Source of the DNA: Aquilaria yunnanensis
Lineage: Eukaryota; Streptophyta; Magnoliopsida; Malvales; Thymelaeaceae
Direction of reading: 5' to 3'
DNA: 64,000 bases
Assembly: GCA_039654915.1 (NCBI GenBank)
Contig: CM077599.1
Span: forward strand, 2,048,501-2,112,500
Part shown: one piece after another, positions 10,004 to 23,299 of the stretch
Numbering within the stretch: position 1 is the stretch's first letter
Layout: each line of letters starts with the position of its first letter
Program-made: the position numbers and the translations under genes
Notes under the pieces: model-generated
Told to the model about the DNA's origin: nothing
Database searches by the model: none
What the model saw: only the letters and a program-made list of their open reading frames with translations

Positions 10004-13000
10004 TGTTTTTGTTTTTTACTTTTTTTATGTCCATTAATCTTGGTGTCATTTTTATATCTTTTGTATTTTCAAAACAAGTTTATACCTTTAAATCATTTTA
10101 TCTATGTATTATGTATGTAATAAATTTTTAGACCTTTAAATCACTTGTACTTTTTTTATTCATTTTTTTATATTCAAAAGCATGCTTATATAAGGAAAGA
10201 AGTATTAGTATTTTAAGTAAAGGGAGGGAAATGCCATCTTTTTTAGGACCCATAAGGCAATTGAACCAGCTTTGTGTGGCATTTTTTTTTAAAGAGGATA
10301 AGAACCAAGTTCAAACTCTGAATCTTTTCATGATGCCCTCAACATTTTAGCCATAGAGCAAAAGCCGTAGGGACCTCTTCTAACTTTTGTATTCCCCCTT
10401 AAGGGCATTTTTGTGAGTGTGTATGTGTGTGTAACTAATTACCTTTAAAAAAAAAAAAGAGCATCATAGGCCCAACTAATGTTTAACTTGTTTACTTTGT
10501 TACTAGTTACTATCAAGATTGTCAAAATCATAATCCTACCTAGATTCATGTTTGTCTTGAAAGAATCATAAATTATGGAATTACAATTTTATCATAAGAT
10601 TCTAGAAATGAAGGGAAATTAATTATGTGAAAGTTTAAGTGTTTTAATGTCTTATTAAACTTGTGATATAAAGAACTTGATTAGTGGCAAAAGAAATTTT
10701 TGTGCAAATCCATGTAACCACCACAATGGTGAGATGCCCAAACCTATGGTTGTTTCATTGTTTGGCATTTTTCTTTTGGCCACATCTAGAATAATTATAT
10801 TAAATTCTGTTCATCTGCCCATATATTAATTAAAAATTTGATTCCTTTATTTTGACTATTTTCTATAAGCTTGAGAACATTTATATTTGTTCACCAAATT
10901 CTCTATTAGAAAAAAAATAATGCAACTTCCTGTTTAGTAATTCAGCAAATTTATACTGTTTTGGTGAATATAGAATATATTTGAAGGTTTAGAGGGTCTA
11001 ACTTGTAGTCACCTATATTGAAAAATAGGCATTTGAAAGTTCATTATATTGCTTTCATGTTGCAGTGACTATCAAGTTCGTTTGTCTCCTCATAATCAAT
11101 TTTCCAATTATTTAGTAAATATATGATATTGTGATACCTCAATCATTGCATTATTTTTTATGAGAACTTTGAAACGGTTAGCTAATCCCAACCATGCGAG
11201 ATGGGACCTTATAATTTTATGAATTTTGAAGTTGTTAAGTAGTCCAAAAAATTGGAATGGTTTTACAACTGCTATATATTTTAAGAGCAATAATGGTGGG
11301 AACAATTAAGTGAAGTTGATAGAAACCAACCTTACATTTTTAGATACTTAAAGCCATTCCCAAATACTCCATTTGTTGTAGTGAGTATGAGAAAAGAAGA
11401 AGTTTGGTGATGATTAGGAGGAAAAATTGTAATTATACAAGTCATGTTTATTTTTTGATGCATATTTTAATTGTGTGAGGGGTTAGATGTAAAAGGAAAA
11501 AAGATCGTGAATTTTTAGGGGGGGAACTTGTAATTAAATTTGCTATTTTTTCCTTGTGGTTACATGAGAGTTTAAATGTAACAAGAACAAAGGTTTGGGA
11601 TTGTAAAAATGGTAAATTGTAACTTCTGGTAGAATATTAAAATCCCAAAAAATTACAACATTTTATAATTTGACTCATATAAGTTTACGATCCTATACCT
11701 TCACGTGTTCCTAGTGCATTTTAGATTGATTTTTGGCATCTGAACAATAAAATTTTACGATTCTACGATCTGAATTGTGATTTTGGCAACAATAAGTATT
11801 GCTAACTATACTAAATAAATATTCTCCCAATAAAACTAGAAAAATAATTATAACAATTCACTCACACATATGAAGCTAATGCACTTCTAACCTGAACTAT
11901 ATGGATCGGTTGCTTGTTGCTGTGGTCTGTTGTCGTTTGGGTTAATGAACATAAAAAAACAAAGTTTGTGGTCAAGGAAGATGATGAAGACAAACAATAT
12001 GGGCAACTAAGCAAAGCACAACATTTTGGATATCTTATTTGACATTTTTTGCATTTTTTGTTATGAGCACATCCTGGATTGGGCTAGGTACTATTTATAC
12101 TTGGCCCAAAAATGAACTTTAACTCGTGATTAATGTGTGTTTATACACACACACACACACATAATTTCCCAAGCTCATTTGTGCATAATCATCAAACCCT
12201 AAGGCCTCTTGGCCCCAAACCTTTACTTCTTGTTATAAATGGATCTTCAACTTCTATATCATCATAAATTGGGCTACACCTTCATAATTTATTGCATAAT
12301 AGTCCATAATTCTAGATAAGATTGAGTTAGCAAAAGCTTGATTTACATAGAAAAAAAGTGATAGTTTAAATAATGCATTAACTTTCAAAAAATTGTTGCA
12401 TTACTTGAATTTATTGAAAGACAGTCATAAGAAAATTTGAATTTAGTAACTCCCACAAGCTATTTGATATGAACTTTTTAAATACTAATTCATAAATATC
12501 TTCCTATAAATTCAAATTGTGCCATAATTTCTTCATCAATTAGTAAACCATTTAAATTATTAGTTTTTCCTCTTTATAAATTAGATTTTTGTGTCTGCCT
12601 AGGATTAGGGAGTAATATGTAACAAATTATAAAAGTTTTAAGACCAATTTACGATGAAATAGAAGTTGAGGACAATTTGCAATGATAATTAGATGTTTAG
12701 GATAAATAGTGCGATATGCCCAATACAGACCACTTATTTGGAAGGTCTAGAAAAAATATTATACTGGTTTCAACAATTTTTAGCATTTACGGGTATATAA
12801 ATTAATGAAGTGAAATAATTTCAAATAAAGATTTTGGGATGGAGAACTGTGGACAAATCCTTGCTTAAGTAGTTATGTTTTGCCAATTATAATACTAACC
12901 CCCCAATTACAGATATAAAACCCTTACCTTGTCAAAATGATTGACGAAAAACAAATTAAGCAAGCGATCAACAGCAAATGATGATAGCTTAAATTAATTA

Positions 13001-14790
13001 AGATGTTCAATCGATTAGGATATTGAGTAATATATTAATTAATACTACAGGATTTCAAATTATTAAACGATATAGTACAACATATATAGCATCATAAAGC
13101 CCATATCCAAGATAAGTCACCATAAACTCAACTCTTTTTCCCCAAATTTTGTAACCTCCTTTACAATCATCTACCGTTTCCAGTCAGATTCAGACTTCAA
13201 TCTGGATCTAGTTGGTTTCCTTTCATTTCTTTCATCATTTAATTGACTTTATCGAATATTATTTATTGAACTTTATGGTAAATGCAATCTCTTTTAAATC
13301 CTGGTGTTCCAAAGTGATTCAGGATTCTTATAAGATAAATTTTCAATTGAATACAAGCAACGATAGATCTAAGTTTTCTCTTAGATTCACTGGAATCTAG
13401 GTTCCACTGGAGTGTCACAACATTTGGCAATGGATATGAATACTATTGTATAAAATAACACTAGTCTTTATTTTTTTTAGGTTTTATTGGTTATTTTTTT
13501 ATTTTTATAGATAGTATTATTCAGACTTTTGATGTCTGGTTAGTTCTAGTGTTGCTTACTTATTATCCTTATGCCCTGGGTTTTGTTATAGTTATTTGTG
13601 AGTTCTGTACTATAGATTTTTCCTGGCTTACCTAGATGGTTAGGCTTGACTCGATTCTCTTCTCTTCATTCAGTGTAGTAGGAACGAGCAGCGTTTGTGG
13701 CTAGTCTTATATTCTTATTGTTCCTCAGAGTTTATGTCATCATTGGGATGTAAGATATTGTTTGGCTTACTTTTAATTAGAATGAATCATCTTTTATCAA
13801 GAAAAAAAAACCTATATCCAAGATTATGGATCGTTAAGGATGTTGGTTTCAAGGACAAGTGCACAATGCAAAAACTACTAGTACTTATTTAGGAAAAAAA
13901 ACTACTAGTAGTTGTTTTGGATATATACTTATTTCCTCTCTTTTAGGAATATTTTTTTCCTTCTATATGGCAATCAATTTGTATTTCTTTTCCTTTTTCA
14001 GTTACAACTGACTGCTGGGTGTGTGTATATATATATTAGTTTTAGAGACACACACACATGTGTATGGGTGTCTAAAATTAATATGAGTTGATATTAGATG
14101 ATGATTAATTTGTGATTCAAATAACAAAACTATCATAAACAGTTAATCAAATTAACCATGTGTACGCACATCTCCTCCTATCTTCTCAACTAATGATTTA
14201 ATTTGTAATTAAAGACAACTTATTGTGCACGTAAATGATCTTTTTTAGGAAAGGGTGAGAAGAGATCATGTTATTCTTTTAAAAATGAATTGGGGAGGTT
14301 TAAGATTCGAATCCTAGCCTCCTCACTTTCTGTAATATATAATATAAAATCTAGTTTAGTTGATATTCTGATCCTAAAAAAGTTGATATGCCTCTTTCCC
14401 TAATTACTATAATAGTATATTTCTTCCTTTAAAATTGCATGATGATTTTGAATACAAAAAAAAAAAAAAAAAAAGAAAAAGAAAAATCACCTAGACCCCC
14501 CTAAGGTATAGACAAACCTTCACTTTTTTTGTTATTTTAAATACCTACATTTGCTCACTGAAGTTGGCTCTATTAATATCCGTTGAGACAAAAAGGAGAA
14601 AATATCTACTTTTGCTCTCCTAACTTCCCTAAATATTTGGCCTAACTAACTTCTACATCTAACAAGATAGGGCTCATCTGCCTCTGTTTCTTTGCTCCCA
14701 TCTCTGCTTTCTACCACTGCCATTGTCTCGATCTTATTAATTGAAATAATAAAAAAAATCTTATCTCAACAAATTCAACAAGATCCAACC
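10004..14790. other. AT-rich intergenic DNA without recognised genes
   Basis: Long AT-rich spacer with only short chance frames. It holds (GT)n/(AC)n tracts near 10415 and 12147 and at about 14030-14060, and homopolymer A runs. A possible tRNA-derived box-B-like motif (GATTCGAATCC) at about 14305 hints at an old SINE. From about 14505 the text (ACCTAGACCCCCCTAAGG and following) resembles one end of a Mutator-like element, without a clear partner end. I see no host gene. Confidence 0.5.
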
Positions 14791-14849
14791 AGGGAGCTTT
14801 TATCTATTCACTTTTTCCTTATCTTGTCCTTTGTCTCTTTCTACTTCTT

Positions 14850-15289
14850 TTGAACCCTCTCAATTCAATACCAAAAACCTAAGTTTAAGGATCTCAAAGC
14901 CTACCTACTCATGGGTGTTTTGTTGGAATTCTTGAAAAAACACCATAGGTTTCTCAACTAATTGACCCATGTGTTAGCCCAATGCCTGGGAAATACCATT
15001 ATATCCTAGCAGCCGGGGAAAATCCACAGCGTCATTACTGCAAACCCATTTGTTATCAAACACATTATCAAGACCAACTTCGATAACTACTTGAAAGGCA
15101 AGTGATTCTTCTCTCTCTTAATGACTTTCTTGGTGATGGAATCTTCAACATCGACAGTGACGCCTAGATGTTACAGAAAAAGATGGCCAACTATAAGTTC
15201 AACACTATATCACTCCACAACTTCATCTTCAAAATCGTCTGGTTCAAAATTTATACCAAGTTGATTCCACTGCTGAAAAGAGTTTCTTG
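14850..15289 (+). pseudogene. CYP94-like cytochrome P450 pseudogene fragment
   Basis: Conceptual translation across stops and one frameshift gives KAYLLMGVLLEFLKKHHRFL, then VITANPFVIKHIIKTNFDNY and LKGK. After a 1-bp shift near 15121 it gives DFLGDGIFNIDSDA and KKMANYKFNT, ending near IPLLKRVS. This is the N-terminal third of CYP94-type fatty-acid omega-hydroxylases (CYP86 clan). The family usually shows a GxGIFNVDGD segment followed by an RKMAS-like segment. The heme-binding Cys region is missing. In-frame stops (for example after HHRFLN and after KGK) and the frameshift make it a dead fragment, intronless over this stretch. It may be a transposon-captured gene piece or a decayed duplicate. 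Confidence 0.8.
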
Positions 15290-16680
15290 AATAGTTTGAA
15301 ATCGTCTAGCCAGCAAAAAGGATAGAATCAAAACACTGCAAATCTCTGTTTTCTAAGCAAATAAATCAGAGAAACTAATTTTAATGGGATGGACAAAATC
15401 AACCTAAGCAAATCTCTCGCTATTCCCCTACTTTATATATTCAACACATCTCCATCTCTCCTTAAGCAAATTCGAGAAACTTCCCAAATTTTTCATCAAA
15501 ATGTTCAATCGACATAAATGAGGCAAAGGCTTGAGCAAGGCGTGTGTGTGTATATTACGTACACGTCTGTATACTTGCGTCGAAGAAGCTGTTAATTAAT
15601 AAAAAGAGCCAGGTGTTGAATTGATCCTCCAGCAGCAGCATCTCAACATGTGGGTCAAACCACAATTCTCACTCAGTTTCCAGTTGTATTAGCAAAACCC
15701 ACGAGTATGATCCCAATTATACAATATTGCCCATTATAATATTACAACAAAATCTTCCGTATCTAAGCCCTTGCAATTGATTAATCCCATATATATATGA
15801 GTAATTGCTTTTAGATATTGTAATTTTAATTAATAACACTTTCTTTTTCATTTTTAGAAATGTTAATTGCTTTTTAAATCAAGTTCGTTCCATATTGCAT
15901 TTAGTTAAAAAAGTACATGATTCCATCAATTTTTTTATTTTAAAAAACACGATAATTAGTACTGAAAATTTATATATATTATTATCTTAATGGAGATCAA
16001 TTGACTTCTTTTTCCTTTCCAAAGTCTTTTGGTCAAAACTTTTCAAGTTTTTTAATGGGCAGCCTGAGAAATGTATAATGAAATCTTACCTGCCACCCAA
16101 TGATATTGATTTTAAACACCATAATTATAACCACATACAGTGTACCCAAACAATAGAGCAGTAAAAGTTGAGGGAATGAAGATTTTGCAATCAAATGAGC
16201 AAGTCTGTTGTTGGAGTAGGAGTAGTGAGCTAGCTAGACCAATCTTTTTCAGCAATCTTAGGATATTTCCTATAATATTTTAGATACCCTACAAAAGTAA
16301 GTTGATTAAATACATACCTAGCTAGCTATGATCTTAATTAACCTTAGTTTTGAAAATGACAGCAAAAATAACCCCAGCCTGAAAACCACATGAGGTTCTT
16401 CGTGCACTGCCCTTGTCACTACCTGCAGCTGCAGGTAGGAGTCTACAATAGATAGCTTCAGGAAAAGCCCGTCCATTCCATTCCATTCCATTGCCATTTT
16501 CTGGACAGTCTTGTTGATGATTAGAGGAGTGACATGATTATACCATACACACGTTTCATATAACCTAGCTACACCTAGTGTAAGGAAATTAATCACACCA
16601 CCTCAATAAATACTCTTATCATCTTTAGCCAAAACAATTAGGCATGCATGTTTCTGTTCGTTATTTCCGTAATATTTTTT
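15290..16680. other. Intergenic DNA, nothing recognised
   Basis: AT-rich sequence with short low-complexity tracts. The frame at 16318-16596 (minus) has no family features and looks like chance. No RNA gene or transposon ends identified. Confidence 0.4.
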
Positions 16681-16681
16681 T

Positions 16682-18077
16682 AGCTAAATTGGACGGTCTA
16701 CCCTTAAAACATATCTTATTTCACATATTTTATACCTTAATTATCGAATGTTGCAAACTTAGGATTAAATTAACATTTCTAGCCTCTGAACTCATACAAA
16801 ACGAATATAAGACACTAGACTTAAATTTTGGGACAATTTTGGCATTATTTAATACTAAAATAAATGTGAAATGACAATTTTGGTACTCAAATTTTTTTAA
16901 TCAATGATTTTAACCCTCAAATCTCAAATCTACCTGTTCTCCATCTCAAATCTCACTAGAACCAGATTCGCTGACCTGATCCGAAAGCCGCACAAATTCC
17001 CCGTTGTTGTCGATTCGCAGGCCATGGCAGAATCACGAAGCCATCACTTGATTTGAACAAATTCTCTAGTAGAATCACAAATACAGAGATGAAAAAAAGC
17101 AGAGAGCAAACGTAGTCGGAGATGGAGAGCTAAGGACAGAAAAATGAAGTGCCAACGAGGATTTGGTCAGAGAATGAAGAGAAGAACGGGCTGGAGATGA
17201 ACCACTAGATAAAGAAGAGAAGATTGGGTCGGAGATGAAGCGCTAGAGACAGAGAGATGAACCGAGTTGGGTTGGTGACGAGTCTGGTAGGTAGCAATCT
17301 GGTTCTTACTTTAATTTGAATCTCTGTTCACTGGTGATGATGGGGCGATTGGAGGCCTGGGTTTTGGTCAGGAGGAGGCTGCGACCTCAGGGGGCAGGAG
17401 GAAGACAGTCGGTAGCGTCTGTGGCAGCGGGCTCGATGGCTTGGAGTGGCGGGTGTGGGGGCGATTCTTCTCCTCTCCTTCGATTAGTGTCGCCAGTCGG
17501 TGGCGATGCTTGGAAGAAACAGCGCAGGGTGAGCAGCTCAGCGTCAGCGAGCAGGGATGGCTGACAGCGTCAGAGACGATGATGGATGGAGGACGAGTCA
17601 TGGTGCTTTTTCTCTTCGATTGGCACGAATGATGGCTGGGAACCCTTAGGGACAATGGCACGACATGGGGCATAGCGGGGGCTGCCGACCACGACCGTCA
17701 GCGGAGGCTGGAGTGGTGTCAAACAAGGGAATCGAAACATCGATGGGTGGTGGCGGCTTAGGGGAAGTTTAGGGTTTCTGGGGTTGAGGGTGACTAGACA
17801 GGGGACGAAAGTGCAATTTTTACATTTATTTTAGTATTAAATGATGCCAACATTGTCCCAAATTTAAGTCTAGGGGTCTTGTATTCGTTTTGCACTAGTT
17901 CAGGGGCTAATTTTAGAGTTTTACCTTAAATGCCTGTTAAACTGACAGAGAAAACGGAAGAAGGGGTATTATTTTTCTATAAAATGTTAATTTAATCCTA
18001 CGTTTGCAATGTTCAACAATTTAGGTATAAATATGTGAAATGAGATGCAATTTAAGGACAGATAGTATAATTTAGCT
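16682..18077. mobile_element. Mutator-like element A (non-autonomous, long TIRs)
   Basis: The left end (AGCTAAATT..., 16682 on) and the right end (...AATTTAGCT, to 18077) are inverted copies over more than 250 bp with gaps. Shared segments include GCAAACTTAGGATTAAATTA with its inverted partner near 17990, and CAAAACGAATATAAGACAC with its partner near 17890. An indel of about 80 bp separates blocks in the left arm. The core (about 16990-17800) is markedly GC-richer and purine-rich, with no domain recognisable on either strand. The T-rich flanks match at 7 of 9 positions (16673-16681 against 18078-18086), compatible with a decayed 9-bp duplication but not decisive. No transposase is present. 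Confidence 0.72.
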
Positions 18078-19590
18078 TTTCTTTTTTTATTAATTAGCAT
18101 GCGTGTTTTTACTTGGCAATCAAAGTGTCCCAACTCCCAAGACCCAATAATGTTCCACCTCCCATTCCTCCTTCCAATTCGTTAGATACGCCTACCTAGG
18201 CGTTATCAGATCTCTTTCTACAGAACGCTTAATTTTGAAATGGTCAACATCTTCACCTCTCGTTTCCTAGTCGTCCGGGTCCATATTCGCCAGAGAAAGT
18301 CCCATTTTTCCTTTATTATTATTATTATTATTATTTGGTGTTTCTCATTGATCACCGTCGGATAATGGAGGTATAAACCGCTTCTATCCTACTGAAAATT
18401 TATACAACACCCGGCATATTTCTAAAAACTAAACCGACTTCTTAGGCGTCCAAAATTGGCACGAAATGGTTATCCTACCCTTTAAAATTGACAAGACCGA
18501 ATATTATCCAAACTGCTCAATAACTGTAAAAATAAAAGAAAAAAAATGGACTAAACTGCAGCACTAACGCTTAATGTTGCAAATTGCTCTCTATGATCTA
18601 AAAATGTCGCAAATCATCACTTAAGCTACCACCCATTATTACATAAATATTCTTTCATCTGCAGATCTGCTTCCCTCTCTCAAATTAATAGAATTAATTA
18701 CTAAAATTATAGGTATATATTTATTTATTCAAAAAATGTAAAAAAAAATGCATTAGTTGGAGTTATTTAATAGTAATAAATTAGAGGTGCTAGGTACTTG
18801 CTATGCAATTCAATAAAAACATATATAGAGCGAGTTGCCCTTGGGATTTATAAGCTTGGCATGTGCCCCCAGAATCTATCGTAGATATCATATTCTCTGC
18901 ATCTCCTCCCACTACTCTTTGTCTTCGGGTTTCCCCCTCTTTTTTCCAAGTATTAATTTTCTGGATCGCTGCCTTCAGCTTGCAAATCACAATATCACCA
19001 ATTTAAAATCCAATTTGTTACTAATTAAACCAGATTTCGTTATTCTAATGATAACCCAATCTTTGCTTCTAATGCAATCGTTATATGGTGGTGTTATTAT
19101 AATATAATATAATATAATATAATTGATTTTGATTAATAATTTCTAGGAAAATATTATATGTATTATGCTTATTCTTCAGCCAGCAATGACTAGGTTGCTT
19201 TTCATCCTATGTATCGCTAGCTAATAACAATGTTCCTTACAGATTTCACATGAATAGAATTTGAAGAAATTATACTGAGATTGACTCTGTTCAGAAATAA
19301 TTTCAGCATCAGGATTGGAAGATGAAAAAAAAAGCATCTATTAGTAGCTAATTTTAGTATTAATTAAATATTTGGAGAAATTATTATAACTATATATTTA
19401 TAAATTAGTATTTCAATCCATAATGCTAATTTTAAAGATTATTCCCAAATAAATTCAATATAGCAGTATAACAAATTAAGAATTTAGACGAATCTTATTT
19501 TAAATTTTCTGTTTTAAATTTTTATGTTGAATAACTAGCTCTATACCGGTCTCACGGATAAATTGAATCTTTAAAATGAATAAATTCTAG
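18078..19590. other. Intergenic DNA with microsatellites
   Basis: AT-rich spacer with a (TTA)n run at about 18317-18335 and a (TATAA)n run at about 19098-19121. No coding or RNA gene recognised. Confidence 0.4.
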
Positions 19591-21640
19591 TTTGAATTAT
19601 ATTTTGCTCTCTAACATTTACCGTAAATTACACTTTGCCCCCTTTTATTTTAGATTCTTAAAAATCCCTTTAGGTTTTAAGGAACCCACAATCATCCCTC
19701 AACTTTCTTTTCTGGAATTTAAAATTAATGAATTAATTACACTTTGAGACCTTAACTCTTAATTCTCTTTTAATTTTCTCCTTAATATATAAATTACTGT
19801 ATTAATTTTTTTTATAAATATTTTTTTCTTATGATTCAGTTTTTATTTACTTTTTATTGTTTTTATGTATTTTCTTTTACATTTTCAATTTTCTAATCAT
19901 CTCTAATTAATAATGCCATTGTGGTTTTTAAAATTGATTCCTAACTTTCTATCCTCTTCAAAATGAGTTAGTTCTTAAAATTTGACTCAAGATGACTTAA
20001 TCCTTTAGGTTTTCAAAATTGTATGAGTTAATATCTCTCAGCTACTAGGAAAAATTACAAATCCACCCCTAACTTCCCTTCCTTTAGCAAAAGCACCTCA
20101 GCCACACCTAAGGGTAGAAATGAGTCTAGCCAAACCCATACACCTTAGGCTCGAAGCTTGGCTCATTAAGGATTGACTTGACTTGGGCTCGAGCTTGATC
20201 TCAATGAACTCAAAAAATGGGGCTTGAAGCTCGGCTCAAAAAGATTCGGGCTAAACTTGGTAGCTCGATAGACTCAAAATTCGATTCAAGGTTTGAACTC
20301 GATTCGAGGCTCAAGCTCAGTTTAAGGAATAAAAATTAAAATTTTAAGGTTTAGATATATTAAAATAGAATTAATTTAGTTTTATATTAAAAAATATTAT
20401 GCTCATTAGACTCGATAAAAATTTGAGCCAAATAGTACCGGGCTCGAAGCTCAACTCATTCAGGTTCGAGCTTATAATGAAGCTTGAAGCTTATTAAGCT
20501 CGGTTTGATAACAAAAAAATTGCACTTAAGTTCGAACTGTTTGATAAAAGCCTCGGCTTATTTCCATGCCTACTTGTACCTAGCTTATGCATCAAAAAAT
20601 TTAGTAAATTTCTAGACAAATATTTTATTAATTAAATTATTTACATAATTAAACTAGAAATAAAAAATTTATGTATTAGCACTTTATATATCCAATCCGA
20701 TTAATTGGTTCATGATTAAGTTTCTTTTTTCAAATTAAATTAAAAGTATTCCTAACAAATTGTATTTTCATTTTTTTGATTATCTCATTTAGAAAAATGT
20801 TTCTTGATTTCCCTAACTAAAAAACATTAGCCCTTGGAATAATGGAGGCAGCTAGAAGATGAAGTACAACAAAGAGCAGTATCATTCATTGAATAGCATC
20901 GTCTCTAGAGTAAGAATAATGACAATGAAGACTTTCCAAGGGAATATAAATACAAAGTATTGGTAAAATTGTAACCGAAATGATATTAATCTCTTAGCAA
21001 TTTTAATTTCACTTAACATAAAAGATGAAGTTAAAGAATTATGATTGTAAATCATCTACACACATAAGAAATTGGTAAATGATCAATAAGCATTTTGTTT
21101 AACAAGATCTTCTTACAAAATAATTAATTAATGAAAAAAGACCAATTATGCATTAATTTAAATGAAAATTTTTTGAAGTTTTCATGGTATTGTAAATATA
21201 AGCCTTATTATTACTTCAATTTTAAAGTTATCATAATAAATTTTGAAAAAAAAAAATGAGAAGGATGCTTGTAAAGCTTCTAAATATAAATATATAAATA
21301 AATAAAATTTAAATAAAAAATTATATCCTTAATTAAAGATATTTTAAAAATTAAAAATATAAATAGAATTAAATGTACGAACAATGAAAAATAAATAAAA
21401 ACATAATTACAAGAAAAAAACAAGCTTCATGTTGAGGAGAAAACAAAAGCTAGAGTTGGGTCCTCAAAATGAAATTAATCCATTCATTTTAATATTGAAA
21501 AGATAATTTAGGTGGTAAGTGTAGGTTTTTCAAAATCTTTGAGGGCTTTTAAGAGGTTTCTGAAATAGAACAAGAAAGGTAAAGTATAATTTAGTGTAAA
21601 AATCAGGGTTAAGTTGCAATGCTCCCTAAATTTTAATATA
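19590..21640. mobile_element. Probable old Mutator-like element D with degenerate long TIRs
   Basis: The text at about 19600-19760 (AAATTACACTTTGCCCCC, later TTACACTTTGAGACCTTAAC) is matched in inverted orientation at about 21440-21610, where the reverse complement reads AAATTATACTTTACC and later TTTCATTTTGAGGACCC. Arms are about 200 bp and strongly diverged. The boundaries are approximate and no target duplication could be fixed. A hAT-type MITE-like block lies inside at about 20110-20572. Confidence 0.45.
20110..20572. mobile_element. hAT-type MITE-like element with GCTCGA motifs
   Basis: The left end AGGGTAGAAATGAGTCTAGCC and the reverse complement of the right end (AGGCATGGAAATAAGCCGAG) form an imperfect terminal inverted repeat of a type frequent in plant hAT MITEs. 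The interior repeats GCTCGA/AAGCTCGGCTC motifs in both orientations. The flanking duplication is not clear. Confidence 0.55.
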
Positions 21641-23056
21641 GAAAAAACAACAAAATAATTTTATAAAAGAAAGGAGATATTAAATAATGACTACACACCA
21701 TATAAGTTGATCCAAATAGAAGAGCTCTAACACTTTAAGTAAGATATGAATTCCATCTATAACATGGTATATGGGAAAAACAAAAAACTTACGGATATTA
21801 GGTTTTTGCATACAAGGAAAGGGAACTGTTGGGGTACCCGAAAAATTAATAATCTTTACACAAGTTTTGAAAGATATAAATTGTCACCTACTTTTCTTTT
21901 GTGGTACTACCATGAGATATAAAAAAGGCCAAATTGCTAGACTAATTAATCACTGCACGTTTTTTATACTTTTCGTTGGTCTAGAAGTATTTTTGCGCTA
22001 AAAGACTACGGGGAACAGAACTACTAGTTTCATAAATCATTTATATAATCTCTTTTAAAAATTAAAATAATATAAGAAATATTTAATGCTTGAAGAATAG
22101 CAATCAAGGTATTGCAATATAAAAATGTATTAGGCAAACCTGAAAGCTGAATGAGATGTGCTATTTTCATTTTTTTACTTATTTTTTTTTATTGATATAA
22201 AGATAACACTTTATTTAGCAAATAATCAATTGAATAATATTATGTTAGAAAGTAAAAAATTTCTTATTGAATTATTTCTCCATACCTAGGCTGAAAAAAT
22301 TACTAAAGACATTTATTTTTTTCATGTAAAATATTTTAAAAGTACGTTAATGTAAGGTCTGATTGGTATATAATCAGAACAATAATCACTATATATTAGA
22401 ATGAACACCGAAAAGTATTTTCTAGAAACTATTGTGTAACACCCTATATACATGAACACACACATTAATTTTTTTTTAAATTCATTCATTAACACCTTAA
22501 ATATGAAAATAAAGATAGTGCACGAAATATATACGCGAAAATATATGTCGACCATAAAATTATGAGTAGACTTATAGGACTTATAATACTCAGTTTCCTT
22601 TTTTCTTTTTTAAAAGTATGTTTTCTTTATTTCTTTTCTTTCCTATTTTGCTCATTGTAATAAAAATCCGCTCATAATTTCCATTACTTGCTATCTTCTC
22701 AGGAATACTTATTATAATTATACTCGTTGTTTTATAAATGCCAAATTTGAGTTTATAGGGTAATTTTAGGTGTTGCGCAACCTTCAATTAATTCTATAAT
22801 GACTAATTTAGCTGACAGATATAATAAAGTAGTTACATTTTGATTTTTCTTCAATTAGACGACAGAGTATCTGAAATATCGTGTCAGGAAAAAGAAAATC
22901 TATCACCACCAAACATGTAACTTTAATTGGAATATAAGGTATATTCATCTATTTAGAGAAATCAGCATTCAGCACTGAGCATTAATCTTGTATGATATCG
23001 TTCTGAATATTAAAAGGCCATAGCAGTGATACACACACACAAACTCATACTATTAT
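21640..23056. other. Intergenic DNA, nothing recognised
   Basis: AT-rich spacer with chance frames only. Confidence 0.4.
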
Positions 23057-23059
23057 ATA

Positions 23060-23296
23060 CTCCCTCCGTTTTATAAAAACTGATCATTTTATAATTTATA
23101 GCATTTAATTTATGCTTTTATTTGTTAAAAAAATTATTATAAAAATATAAATATTTTAAATGAAAATGAAACTTTAAAGATTATAATTTCTAAATATCAT
23201 TTAAAATTTTTTTTTAATACATATTAATATGAATATGTTCAAGTCAGATTTCAGTTAAAAAAGATAAACAGATCAATTAATGTAAAATGAATAAAG
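23060..23296. mobile_element. Stowaway-like MITE
   Basis: Begins CTCCCTCCGTTTTATAAAA after a TA, the hallmark of Stowaway (Tc1/mariner) MITEs. About 237 bp further the inverted partner (reverse complement CTTTATTCATTTTAC) ends before another TA. The right end is degenerate. No coding capacity; the family is mobilised in trans by mariner-like transposases. Confidence 0.72.
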
Positions 23297-23299
23297 TAT

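Noticed and set aside
17316..17673. Overlapping frames in the GC-rich core of Mutator-like element A
   Set aside because: Open on both strands because of composition; no recognisable captured gene.
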